DNA of 64,000 bases from Schistocerca nitens. Its lineage: Eukaryota > Arthropoda > Insecta > Orthoptera > Acrididae. Under the pieces are notes generated by a model, which did not search any database, was not told where the DNA came from, and worked only from the letters and a program-made list of their open reading frames with translations. Position 1 is the first letter of the stretch. Each line of letters opens with the position of its first letter. A program made the position numbers and the translations under genes. Below, in pieces: positions 33,806 to 44,360 of this stretch. The stretch is from assembly GCF_023898315.1 (NCBI RefSeq), contig NC_064614.1, forward strand, positions 1,057,542,432 to 1,057,606,431, read 5' to 3'.

Positions 33806-34790
33806 GTGAAGTTTAAGAGATTAGTCAAGAAGAATCAATACGCAAAGAAGAGGAATACGGAAGTACTAAGGAATGACGAGATACGTTTTAAGTTCTCTAA
33901 GGGGGTAGATAAACCAATAAGGAATAGTCCAGTAGGCAGTACAGTTGAAGAGGAATGTATATCTGTAAAAAGGGTCGTCACAAAAGTTGGAAAGAAATAC
34001 ATAGGTGCAAAGAAGGTAACTGCAAAGAAACCATGGGTAATAGAAAAAATACTTCAGTTGATCGATAAAGGAAGGAAGTACAAAAATGTACATGGAAATT
34101 CAGGAATACAGAAATACGGGTCGAAGCGAAATAAAGAGGAAGTATAGGGAAGCTATGACGAAATGGCTGCATGAAAAATGTGGTGTAATCGAGAAAGAAG
34201 TGACTGTCGGAAGGACTGGCTCAGCATATAGGAAAGTCAAAACAATCTTCGGTGAAATTAAAAGCAAGGTCTGTAACATTAAGAGTGCAACGAGAATTCC
34301 TGTGTTAATTGCAGAGGAGAAACCAGATAGGTGGAAAAAGTACACTGAAGGCCTCTATGAGGGGGAAGATTTGTCTGATGTGATAGAAGAAAAACCGAGA
34401 GTCGATTAATAAGAGATAGGGGATTCAGCATCAGAATCAGAGTTTAAGAGAGCTTTCGATGACTGAAGATCAAATAAGGCTGAGGAGATAGATAACATTC
34501 CATAAGAATATCTAAAATCATTTGGGGAAGTGGCGTCAGAACGACTATTCACGTTGGTGTGTAGAATGTTTAACGACATACCATCTCACTTTCGGAAAAA
34601 TATCATCCACACAATTCCGAAGTTTGAAAGAGCTGACAAGAGCTAGAATTATCACACAATCATATTAACAGCTCATGCATCTAAATTACTTATAAAAACA
34701 ATACACAGGAGAATGGAAAAAAATTGAGGATGTGTGACTTCAGGAAAGGTAAAGACAAGAGAGAGGCAACAAGCTATAGGGAGAGACGCG
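33806..34790 (+). pseudogene. B1 linker and reverse transcriptase N-terminus (broken)
   Basis: Two overlapping frames (33806-34147 and 34086-34409) cover a basic linker: KKPWVIEKILQLIDKGRKY, then SEIKRKYREAMTKWLHEKCG, then YRKVKTIFGEIKSKV and ERWKKYTEGLYEGE-like text. From 34440 the RT N-terminal blocks follow in shifted frames: FKRAFDD, IDNIP (GATAACATTCCAT), then HTIPKFERADK and LTAHASKLL. The sequence breaks at about 34770 (AAGACAAGAGAGAGGCAACA) and jumps to AGCTATAGGGAGAGACG, skipping the motif A segment that B2 still has at 58430-58530. Confidence 0.82.
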
Positions 34791-34797
34791 TAATATA

Positions 34798-35456
34798 CGA
34801 GGGTTGTTCGGAAAGTAAGGAACGATCGGTCGCGAAATGGAAACCACAGTGAAAATCAAAACTGTTTTCTTTGCACATTTAGCTACACCTTCCAGGTACT
34901 TCTCTACATAGTCGCCGCTCCGACTTAGACATTTGTCGGAGCGTTATACCAAATTTCCAACACCATCGTCATAGAAGGCAACCGTCTGTGCTTTCCGATA
35001 ATGCTCTACGCTGGTCTATAGCGCGTAGCCTACGCCCAAGTGTAGTCTTCGTGTCCAGCGTTTCATGTGAACAGAGACGATACTCAGGACGAACCATTTA
35101 GGGCTGTGTTGTGGGTGATTGAACATTTCCCGTCGAAAAGGCTGCAGGAGTATCTTCACTGCCCCTGCAGAGTGCGGCTTTGAATTGCATGAAGAAGGAA
35201 GTGTGTGGTAGTTGTGTTAGCTGGGCTGCATTCGTTAAGGCGAAGCCTCTTAGAGGGCCCTCCTACTTGGCGGGAAACATTGTTGTTCTAGGCACCTTTA
35301 CTCGCTCACAGTGCGCTCACAACTGAAAAGAGCGTCTTGATGCGATCGACGGGCATACTGGAGACACTGCCCAAAACGTCTGTGAAAAGCCTCGTCGGAT
35401 TTTCACAGTGGTTTCCATTTCGCGACCGATCGTTCCTCACTTTCCAATAGCTCTCG
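34798..35456 (-). mobile_element. Short mariner derivative, copy 2, inside B1
   Basis: Reverse-complement relative of 17585-18247: 659 bp, inverted ends CGAGGGTTGTTCGGAAAGTA, TA on both sides (34796-34797 and 35457-35458). On the minus strand it keeps the transposase C-terminus, FYDDGVGNLV, a stop, then DKCLSRSGDYVEK. It lies between GCGTAATA and CATACAATATGG of B1, where B2 has GTAATATGCAATATG without interruption, so the insertion postdates B1. Confidence 0.93.
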
Positions 35457-35466
35457 TACATACAAT

Positions 35467-36307
35467 ATGGACGGGAGACACGAGAGAATAATTAGAGTGG
35501 ACGACCAACAACGAAATCCTCGGATTAAAAACGGTGTAAGACAGGGATGTAGTCTTTTGCCCCTACTGTTCAATGTATACATCGAAGAAGCAATGATGGA
35601 AATAAAAGAAAGCTTCAGAAGTGGAATTAAAATTCAAGGTGAAAGCATGTCAATGATACAATTCGCTGATGACATTGCTGTCCTGAGTAAAAGTGAAGAA
35701 GAATTACACGATCTCCTGAATGGCATGAACTGCCTAATGAGTAACGAATACGAATTGAGAGTAAATCGAAGAAAGACAAAAGTAATGAGAAGTAGCAAAA
35801 ATGCGAACAGCGAGAAACTTATCATCAGGATTTGATGGTCACGAAGTAGACGAGATTAAGAAATTCTACTACCTGGGCAGCAAAATAACCAATGATGGAC
35901 GAAGCAAGGAGGACAGCAACAGCAGACTAGCACTGACTAAAAGGGCATTCCTCACAAACAGAAGTTTATTAGTATCGACCATAGGCTTTAATTTGAGGAA
36001 GAATTTTTTGCAAATGTACGTTTGGAGCACAGCAATCTATGGTAGAGAAACATTCACTGTGGGGAAACCGGAACAGAAGAGAATCGAAGCATTTGAGATA
36101 TGGCGCAACAGACGAATGTTGAAAATTAGGTGGACTGATAAGGTAAGGTATGAAAAGGTTCTACATAGAATCGGAGAGGAAAGGAATGTGTGGAAAACAT
36201 CTACAAGGGACAGGATGCTAGGATATCTGTTAAGACGTCAGGGAAAGGCTTCCGTAGTACTGGAGGGAGCTGTAGAGGGGAAAAAACTGTATCCAGCAAG
36301 TAATTGA
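35467..36307 (+). pseudogene. B1 reverse transcriptase core and C-terminus
   Basis: The frame at 35467-35835 starts in the RT fingers/palm: NGVRQGCSLLPLLFNVYIEE (motif B; usually GxxQGxxLSPxLFN) and SMIQFADDIAVLSKSEEEL, which holds the intact catalytic FADD box. A frameshift near 35820 leads into 35801-36307: KKFYYLGSKITNDGRSKED, then MYVWSTAIYGRETFTVGK and RRMLKIRWTDKVRYEKVLHR, the C-terminal region shared by RTE-type elements. Only the FADD half of the catalytic centre is present. The two frames overlap in nucleotides, so one or two indels separate them. Confidence 0.88.
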
Positions 36308-36469
36308 GATGCTCAGAGTTGAAGACATTGGCACAGGAGAGGAATTCGTGGTGAGCCGCAGAAAACCAATCAGAAGACTGATGACTCGAAAAAAAAAAAA
36401 GAAAAAAAAAAGAAAAAAAAAAAGAGGACGATTTTCCGTCTCTACTGTTTCCCCGTAAACACCAACACT

Positions 36470-36497
36470 CCCCCCCCCCCCCCTGCCCCCCGTCTCA
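36470..36497. repeat. C-rich low-complexity run next to the B1 tail
   Basis: A run of about 19 C (36471-36489, with TG-interrupted continuation) a few dozen bases past the A-rich tail of B1. The antisense 167-residue frame here is made of low-complexity glycine and phenylalanine and is not real. Confidence 0.9.
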
Positions 36498-36793
36498 CCT
36501 CCCCGTCGAAAGAAAAGCAAGTGGTGAGAGAGAAAAGCATGGCTTGCAAAAAAGTGCGAGAAGAAAGAGTCTTTTAATGGGAAGACGTTCATAATTTCAA
36601 AATAAGTTTTGTAAACAATAACTGCAATCAATTTAGCTGTCCTCTGTGACAAGGCAAATATTGTGGACATAAAAAAAAAATATGATACTTTTATTACTTT
36701 CCTGCAGCTAATAGAACTACTCCTCCATTTCATGTTAATAGCAATGGTACGCTCAAGTTCAGTTTTTACTGTCAGTATAAATTTTAATTAATA
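36498..36793. other. Flank between B1 and the next Tc1-like element
   Basis: About 300 bp of AT-rich DNA, no gene seen. Confidence 0.4.
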
Positions 36794-37810
36794 CACTGAA
36801 GCGCCAAAGAAATTAGTTAAGGCATGCGTATTCAGATTTAAAGATAGGAAACGCAGAATACGGCGCTGCGGTCGGCAACGCCTACGTAAGACAACAAGTG
36901 TTTAGCGCAGCTGTTAGGTCGGTTACTTCTCCAACAACGACAGGTTATCAAGGTGTGGGGATTTTCCTGTATGACCATGTGACGAATGTACCGTGAATAT
37001 CAAGAATCCGGTAAAACATCAGATCTCCGACATCGCTGCGTCCGGAAAAAGATCCTGCAAGAAAGGGACAATCGACGAGTGAAGAGAATCATTCAACGTG
37101 AGAGAAGTGCAACCCTTCCGCAGATTGCTGCAGGGTTCAATGCTGGGCCATCAACAAGTGTCAGCGTGCGAACTATTCAACGAAATATGGGCATTCGGAA
37201 ACATGTTGCCTGGTCGGACGAGTCTCGTTTCAAACAGTATCGAGCGGATGGACGTGTGCGGGTATGGAGACAACCTCATGAATCCATGGACCTTCCTTGT
37301 CAGCAGAGGACTGTTCAAGCTGGTGGAGGCTGTGTAATGTTGTGGGGCGTGCGCAGTTGGAGTGATATGGACTCCTTATACTTCTAGATACGACTCTGAC
37401 AGGTGACACGAACGTAAGTATCGTGCCTGATCATCTGCATCCATTTATGTCCCTTGAGCATTCCAACGGACTTGGGTAATTCCAACAGGACAAAGCGACA
37501 CCCCACACGTCCAGGATTGCTACGGAGTGGCTCCAAGAACACCCTTCCGCTGGCCACCGAACTCCCCAGACAGGAACATTATTGAGCATATGTGGGATGC
37601 CTTGGAACGTGCTGCTCAGAAGAGATCTCCACCCTGTCGTATTCTTATGGATTTATGCACAATTTTGCAGGAGTCATAGTATCAGTTCCCTCCAGGACTA
37701 CTTCAGACATTATTCGAGTCCATCCCAAGTCGTGTTGCGGCACTTCTACGTCCTCGCGGGGGCCCTACACGATATCAGGCAGGTGTACTAGTTTATTTGT
37801 CTGTTCAGTG
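36794..37810 (+). mobile_element. Tc1-like transposon with both ends but internal deletions
   Basis: Ends are CACTGAAGCGCCAAAGAAA on the left and a reverse TTCAGTG on the right, each next to TA (36792-36793 and 37811-37812). The transposase survives in pieces: residues around 36986-37200 (MYREYQESGKTSDLRHRC then RRVKRIIQRERSATLPQIA, the paired helix-turn-helix region), then an abrupt join at about 37195 to HVAWSDESRFKQYRADGRVR (first catalytic aspartate in WSDESRF), WGVRSWSDMDS, FQQDKATPHTS (second aspartate changed to lysine, in FQQDNA) and WPPNSPDRNIIEHMWDALER (third acidic residue, E, kept). Compared with the family as I remember it, the start of the coding region and the part before WSDESRF are deleted. 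A very abundant family in Schistocerca. Confidence 0.92.
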
Positions 37811-37812
37811 TA

Positions 37813-38149
37813 TAAAATAACTCACCCCCACTTCAGAATTGGTCCTAACAGACGCCCGCTAAACAAACATTATGTCCTACATAGCTCCCGGTGTGTTATT
37901 AAGTACCTATATGTTGTTGCTTTGACCGTTTTTCTGAATACACAAAATTTGATTGAAAGCAACATTAAGTTAACACAATAGCAAATTCGGATTGCAAGTA
38001 CTTACCAATAAACCCACGTAGAGAATCCGTGAATCTACCGCACATTGCTTTCAATTGCGATTTTGTGTGTTTATTTCGTGGAATATGTCTTGCTTCGGCG
38101 TCGCAGGGTTTTTACACATTTGTGGAAAAATTAGCATGATTCATCCTTT
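37813..38149. other. Unrecognised DNA
   Basis: No gene seen. CACAAAATTTGATTGAAAGC near 37941 has a loose reverse partner, GCTTTCAATTGCGATTTTGTG, near 38047, so a small inverted-repeat element may be present. Confidence 0.4.
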
Positions 38150-38823
38150 TGAGATCAGCAATAGAAATCGACACGAGTTAAAAGACAAGAGAACAGTCTA
38201 AGTGATTTCAGCAGCAGAAAAGTAAGGAAGCAGATAGTTCGACAGACCATTAAGGAAGATATTAATCACAAGGCCACAAATCAATTGAGCAACTTAATAG
38301 GAAACCATACTATAGCTCAGTTGGCGTCTATGATGACTGAAGCCTTAGATCGAAATCAAACGTGAAATTTACAGAACATGCAGTTGCAGTTTCCAGAGAT
38401 GAGCAAGGAGTCTATCGAAGATATGAAAGATCTCTGACACGAATCTGTTCAAAAGCTTGTACAAGAGAAGCAAACATCGCTTGAAACAATAAACGATGCG
38501 CTTCGTATTTCATGCAAGAAATAATTGAAGTAGTCGTGTCTCGGAAACAGAAAAGGTTGTAGAAGCAATGACAGACGAGTGAGTGAGGTTCAGAGGAAAA
38601 TCAAATTGGCGAGGCCTCTTCTATACATTAATGTTTCACGAGACCAGACGATCAGAAAGATGAAACAGGAGATCGCTGTGATGGAAAACAGCGTTGAAAG
38701 TGAAAGTTACATTAGTCCTGAGAATGGGCGCCTTGGCATGTTGGGAATTAATATTCTGATGTCAAAATATGGACGTAGCAGGAATGTGAACCCTAAAGTG
38801 TTCATCATATATTTCAAGCTATA
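38150..38823 (+). pseudogene. Coiled-coil, gag-like remnant
   Basis: One plus-strand frame from about 38150 reads SSRKVRKQIVRQTIKEDI, then QLSNLIGNHTIAQLASMMTE, then MQLQFPEMSKESIEDMKDL and ESVQKLVQEKQTSLETIND, with only two stops before about 38520. It is rich in K, E, Q and hydrophobic heptads. A second frame (38579-38824) continues with QRKIKLARPLL and a QTIRKMKQEIAVMENSV helix. This composition resembles the gag region of LTR retroelements, but no zinc knuckle or protease was found, so the family is a guess. Confidence 0.35.
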
Positions 38824-41800
38824 AGAATGTGTTTAAAAATAACGGAAGTATTGGTTTTTGAAAAAAAAAATATTTATTTTCTTCTACATCATAATTAACA
38901 TCTAGTCCTTATTATACAAAGTGTTGCGTGTATAAGCGCAGACGTTTTTACTGGTGGCTGAGGACAGCGTACTGAACAATGTTATATCAGTATTTTCTTC
39001 ATTTGCAGACTAATAATTATAGCTATTAGGAGTAGTATGTTGTTAAGTTGGTTAGCACCTCCCAAGTACGTGCGACAAGAGCAAGCCATTAATGTTCTTT
39101 TCCTCTGAGCAGCAGGTCAGGCGTTCAAAATGGTTAGTCCATGCCGACAGGCGTAGTCCACTTACAAGGAAACGTGCCCAACTTCAATTAACGATCTTGA
39201 TCAGAGTTGGCGTGTATGTAGACAGGGAATAAAAATTCAATACGTATCATTTTGTTTGTCCCAATTTCATTTTTAAGTAGTAAAACATACCCCGAAAGGT
39301 AATTTGGCATATTAAGTTTCAAGGGAATATCTTCGAAATGTAGATATATAAAAAATGTTACTCATATAAAAGTTGATACGTAACTACCGTTCTCGAAAAC
39401 TATACAATCAAATTTTGTGATAATTTGAAATTTTGCAAAAAAACCCATCACCGTCAATCAATTTTGAAAAATAAAACCTTTTGTTACAACGGACATTAAA
39501 GAATCTTTCAAGCTACATATATCCATATGTAACAAAGCTGGTTGCTGAAACACTATTTATGGAAAATACGCTGTACGGAGTGTGCTGTCACAGTATTTTT
39601 AACATACCTAATTAAAATATCGAAACATTCATTATTAGTCTAGTTATTTATTTTACTTATATTTTTTTCTGTTTAAAGTTGTTATTTTATGTTTCATATT
39701 TTTTAGCTCACCATTTCACATGTGTGTATTTCGTTAATCTGAAATAATAAGTAACTCACTATCATTATACAAAATCATTACAGTAACGATAATCTACATA
39801 TAAGTGCTTAAAACATAATGTTCTCTTACACTATTTACATAAAATGAACGAAATTTCTTCACATAATATACACGACGGTGAACGGAATATAAACATTATT
39901 CTGTGCCATTTCAAAGTGTCGTTGTGATCCTCTAAATATCCTGACTTGTATCAGGCGTATTTCAGTACATTGGCAAGCCTTGGCGAAAAGAATTGATTAT
40001 GTACTAGGGACTGCAGCTTCTTTTCAAATGGAGACTGACACCAAAATCATTCAGGAGAACTAGATCTGAAAATCTTCTCAAAAATTTCTGTCAACTTCGT
40101 AACCAATATACATCTCACAACTCTACCTGTGCCATCGAACGCTTTAGGACCAGTGAACGCACCAGTGTTTTGCCCTCAGTTACGACACTCAGTACGGTTC
40201 TTTCACACTGCCAGCCATAAGAATCTATCAATAACAGGGATTTTCCTCTCTAACTGGGAAAGGAAATTTCTATCAAATTTTTTTGACGTACTTAGACGCT
40301 TGTTTGCCATATCTCGATGCTGTCACAAGGATATTTGGGGCTCCAAAAATAGATTCTCGGTTCAACACCACCTGTAGTATCTTTCAAAACTATGAAAAGG
40401 TGGGTGGCTACTGAAAAAAAAAACCTTTTTGACCATTATATCCGAATACGACAAAGCTGCTTATCTGGTGGTCCCAGATGACTCGACGGTACAGGTACAA
40501 ACGTGGTATGTATACGGCTTTCGATGTTGGAAGAACCTTGTGAGAAGATTTTCGGATATAATTCTGCTGAGTGATTTCGACGTCAATCTCCACTTGAGAA
40601 ACAATATAATTAAGCTGCAGTCACTAGTACATAATCAGTTCTTCTCGCCATGGCTTACCAACGCACAGTAACATGCCTCACACAAATCATGTTGTTTAGA
40701 GGATAATCTGCCACAATTTGAAATCCAAATGAATTTTATTTTATATTGTGCCCTCTGTCCATTATATGAAGAAATTTCGTTCATTTTACATGCATGGTGT
40801 AAGAAAGTTTCATTATGATCGTTTATTTACACTTCGGAATATTCCCTTCTTAGTACAGACAACGTCAGGTAGTAAATTATGCGGTTTGTTTGGTGGAAAA
40901 CTGTTAGACGCAGAGGAAAAACGACTAACACACTGTAGTAGGTACGTATTAAGATACCAGTTTCCGAAATATCTGCGCTTTCACACCTAACACATACGCC
41001 AGCACTTTTTACAGTCCCAAAACAATTTTGGAACTCGCTATTTGTTTAGGTTTTAGCGAGTTTAATTTCATCTATGCTTGTAAAACAACGGCCCTCTATG
41101 ACTCCCTTTATTTTTAGAAACAGAAAAAAGCGACACGTGGGCCATGTCAGACGAATATGTTGGCTGAGCGAACACCTGCAATGTTCCCCAAGTGTTAACG
41201 GATTTCGTGACTGTGTGTTTTCGCGCAGTGGCGCTGAGACGATTTTATCGCTTCTTAATAGACACTGTGATTACAATAAAATCTCTATGTAATTGCATTA
41301 TCCTTGTAATTTTATATGAACCGCACCTTCAACCTTTTGTTCTCTCTCTTCTTAATCAGCCATTGTCCGGTACGGTCGCAATAATCTGTGTTACGTAGAG
41401 ATTCTTTTTTTTTTTTTTTTGTACTCATTTTCCATAACAATAATTATTTAATTTCATTGTGTTTATCATTACGACTAATCATACCTTTTTTCCTCAGCTT
41501 TTTTCATGAATTTGATAAGTAAATGTGGCTTACTTTGTGTTGGGATGTCTGTTGGTGAATGACCGCATATTAACGGCACCAATCAGTGTAATACGATTGG
41601 TTTGCTTTCAAAATAGAACCTGCATCTAAAATTTCACCTTTTGCAAAACTAAGTTTTTATCTTTTTGAAATTAAATGTTGAAACTTTGGAATTTAATTAC
41701 CACAATATTTTATAGCTAGGCCTCTCTCCTTGGATTGTCTGTTGGCGAGTAAAATTTTGGGACGTTATTTACTCCGCACAGGATGCAACAAGCCGGTATT

Positions 41801-42229
41801 AATGACGTTTTAATAAATTTGCTTACATATTGCAAAAGGTGATAACAGAAACATTTTTCATACGTTAGCAGTGTAAATATTTACAGTACATATAATCCTT
41901 CCTTCTTGTGTTGATTCACAATAATTTCCTCTGATTATTATTTTACTGTAAGAGTCACGGTCATCACTCTGCATTCTGCTATCCTTTTCTCCATCACAAG
42001 TTTATCGTAGCATCCATCCGCTCATGTGTAATGTTGGTAGCTTTTCATCTAAGCAAGTCACCATCAATTTATCTTACAAAATATATCCGTAGTGTTAGAA
42101 CAAAGAACTAGATTCCCCTGTATCATGACAAGAAACACGTAATAAAACGAATAACTGGAATCTAAGTGTGTAAACTAGTATACAAGCGAATTAAGGAATT
42201 GGAGGAGTGATTTCTTAACAGTAAACTAC
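38824..42229. other. Unrecognised AT-rich DNA, no gene supported
   Basis: Some 3.4 kb, with T-runs (41404-41420) and frames up to about 82 residues without motifs. Confidence 0.45.
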
Positions 42230-43676
42230 TTAAGGGGCTCCGGAAAGGCTCAAAATCATGAAAAGTTCAATTTTTACTTTTTTGCGTTTTCTGAATCTGC
42301 AGATTATTACCTTTTAATAGATATATAATTTATTCAATTCCGAAGACTACAATTATTTTTAAATTTTTTTTGAAATGTGTTCTACATGGGCGTGACCCAC
42401 TGTGGCGCTGTTAAACTGCTGTCAAATGGTGTTATTATTAACGTCCGTGTTCATCAGGTACATTTTAGTGATGTGAGATAAAGTATGTGTTGTGGCTAAC
42501 CTGTGATGGATATATATATATATCGCTGGTGTGATTGTCGATTGTTTCATGTTTATTTACTCTGTCGTTATCTGGAAAATATTCGTAATTAATTGTGTTT
42601 CTTGAGTCTCTGTTTTGTTGAAGTATAATAATGAGTAAAAGTAAAGTTATTAGAAATCCTCTGAAGGCTTTTAAGAAAAGGAGAAATGTTGGAAAGCCAA
42701 AGGTATGTGTTATTACTGTAAACAATAAAGACGATGAAAATCCCCAACATAGCTTGTGTCCCAAAGAAGAAGACAGTTGGTGTAAATATAACAAAGGATT
42801 GCTAACTGGTGAAGTGTACACTCATAAGCATAGTCTGCCTCATGCAATAATGGAGGTGATAAAACCTATTTTCAGAGACTTAGCAGCACCTGAACTGTTG
42901 AAAAAGTGTATTCACGGAAAAACTCAAAACCCCAATGAAAGTGTAAATAGTGTTACATGGTCGAGAATCCCCAAGACTGTATTTGTTGGAATAGAAACAC
43001 TTCACTTTGGTGTGTATGATGCTGTTGCGACTTTCAATGATGGCAACATTGTAAGGTGCAAGGTATTTAGAAATATGGGAATGAAGATAGGTTCTAACAT
43101 GGTACGAGCGATGCTTGCTTTAGACAAGGAACGCCTTCGGGCTGCAGACAGGGCTGTAAAGAGTCTAGAAATACAAGCAAGAGTAAACAGGAGGAGGAAC
43201 AAGAGGAAGCTGGAGGAGGAGTTTGCAGAGGATGAAGATAATCCATCCTATGGACCTGGAATGCACTAAAAAGTTAATCCAATCTTTGTCGCTCGATTCC
43301 CAAAACTTTTATTTTCTCATACTAATTACATGTTTTCTAAGGATCTTCCAAACATATTTGTTTCAAACTTTCAGTAAATGTTAAACAGTACCTTCTGCAT
43401 AATTTAACACAGCCTTTTTCCAAAAAACTGTATATTTTTGAATATATAAATAAAAAATTGCAAAAAAATGTTGTGAATTTTCATTACAATTGAAAAAAAT
43501 CATCTTTAATAACTGAACTAAAATTTTGTAAAATCCCTGTGTTAAGTTGTAGCCCATATTCCAATAAATAATCTGTAAAAAGTTCAACTTCCTACCTCAA
43601 ATATTTTGTGAGGAAAGATGTAATTTATAAGCGTTATTTTAACATTGCAAGTATAGGGCGTTCCGGAGCCCCTTAA
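42230..43676 (+). mobile_element. TTAA-flanked element with Mutator-like ORF, complete
   Basis: Both ends read TTAAGGGGCTCCGGAA inward, in exact inverted orientation (42230-42245 and 43661-43676). If the TTAA is a target duplication, the true ends start at GGGGCTCC. Total length is about 1.45 kb. Inside are a TATA-rich promoter-like run (GGATATATATATATATCG near 42508), one intact ORF (42631-43269) and AATAAA signals near 43446 and 43563. Flanks show no 8-9 bp duplication of the kind Mutator elements make (GTAAACTAC against CCTACAGCA). Confidence 0.88.
42631..43269 (+). CDS. Mutator-like transposase-domain protein, internally shortened (212 aa)
   Basis: An intact ORF with a natural-looking start (ATAATAATGAG) inside the TTAA element. 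Residues 9-24 are basic (NPLKAFKKRRNVGKPK). Residues 40-53 (HSLCPKEEDSWCKY) look like the end of a zinc-binding cluster. Residues 71-104 (AIMEVIKPIFRDL then CIHGKTQNPNES) and 116-138 (TVFVGIETLHFGVYDAVA) match, from memory, the C-terminal part of arthropod and spider proteins annotated with a Mutator-like transposase domain. The tail is charged (RVNRRRNKRKLEEEF) and ends SYGPGMH, the characteristic end of that family. Those proteins are several hundred residues long, so most of the middle, presumably with the catalytic residues, is missing while the frame is preserved. The junction probably lies at residues 24-40. Role unknown: possibly an end-binding or regulatory product. Confidence 0.75.
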   Translation: MSKSKVIRNPLKAFKKRRNVGKPKVCVITVNNKDDENPQHSLCPKEEDSWCKYNKGLLTGEVYTHKHSLPHAIMEVIKPIFRDLAAPELLKKCIHGKTQNPNESVNSVTWSRIPKTVFVGIETLHFGVYDAVATFNDGNIVRCKVFRNMGMKIGSNMVRAMLALDKERLRAADRAVKSLEIQARVNRRRNKRKLEEEFAEDEDNPSYGPGMH

Positions 43677-43964
43677 CCTACAGCAACAAAGACACCACTA
43701 CATCAATTATTAGGCTAAAACATGTCTCAGGTATGGTGCTAAGTAGTCTCAGATAAATCATAATTACCTAGCGCAATGTTAGGTTTATAGCTTTTATTAA
43801 ATTTTTCTGACACAACCTATAACTTTAGTCTGCATAGTGTAATATTGAAATTTCTTTATATTAGTATGTCGTGCGATTTGCTGCCCAAAACTAGGTTTCA
43901 TCTAAACACTCCAGTCTTATATGTATGTTATTGACATGTTCAGGTTCCGGTACATTCTCCAGTG
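43677..43964. other. Flank of the TTAA element, no gene seen
   Basis: About 290 bp of AT-rich DNA. Confidence 0.4.
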
Positions 43965-44190
43965 TCAAAGAGTGGCCATATCAATATTATTTATCTATGG
44001 AAGCAAAGGTTCCAAGTTCGAGTATCTTCCAGCATTCAGTTTCAACCTGCCAGGAAGTTTAATGTTAGCACACACTATGCTACAGAGTGAATTTCATCTG
44101 GAAACATACCCCACACTGGTGCCATATCTCTGCAGTATTCTTTCTTCCAGGAGTTCTAGTCCTCCAAGTTTAGCAGGAAGGCCTCAGTAG
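43965..44190 (+). repeat. Fragment of the tRNA-like foldback family
   Basis: GGTTCCAAGTTCGAGTATCT (box-B-like, 44008) followed by CCTGCCAGGAAGTTTAATGT, ACACACTATGCTACAGAGTG and CATCTGGAAACATACCCC matches the right arm and centre of the element at 54246-54774. The left arm and tRNA head are missing or decayed. Confidence 0.8.
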
Positions 44191-44215
44191 AGGAACAAAG
44201 AGAGAATGCCCTCAC

Positions 44216-44360
44216 ATTGCATTGTTGCCAAATTAATCCAAGATGGTGGCGGTAAATACCACAATGTCGCAATGACTTCACGGTCAAATTTTGGCGGGAA
44301 AATAGGTCAATTGGGCTACCTCCACTACCCTACCCTTCCCTCCCCTCCCCAGTTTTTTCC
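44216..44360 (-). repeat. Dispersed GC-rich repeat, copy 2 (inverted)
   Basis: In reverse complement it reads GTGGAGGTAGCCCAATTGAC and CCACCATCTTGGATT, matching 160-265. The flanking pyrimidine-rich run (CCCTCCCCTCCCC) matches the GGGGAGGGGAGG block of copy 1. Confidence 0.78.

Larger units (their letters stand above)
32660..36410 (+). mobile_element. RTE-like non-LTR retrotransposon B1 (nearly full length, broken)
   Basis: Aligned with B2 (56285-58845), this copy runs from a tRNA-like leader (GGGTAGCGACTTTGATTAGG at 32668) through a non-coding leader (to about 33070), the endonuclease (33070-33800), a linker and RT N-terminus (33806-34790), and the RT core and C-terminal part (35467-36307), to a 3' end reading CCAATCAGAAGACTGATGAC followed by an A-rich tail (36391-36424). 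It is interrupted by a mariner derivative at 34798-35456. Compared with B2 it lacks about 150 bp just before that insertion, including RT motif A. Both losses and several stops make it inactive. Confidence 0.92.

Noticed and set aside
36230-36733. A 167-codon frame on the minus strand
   Set aside because: It is antisense to the retroelement B1 3' end and reads through its A-rich tail and the C-run as phenylalanine and glycine strings. Low-complexity artefact.
42465-42821. A 118-codon minus frame over the Mutator-like element
   Set aside because: Antisense to the intact 212-codon ORF and its promoter; no motif.
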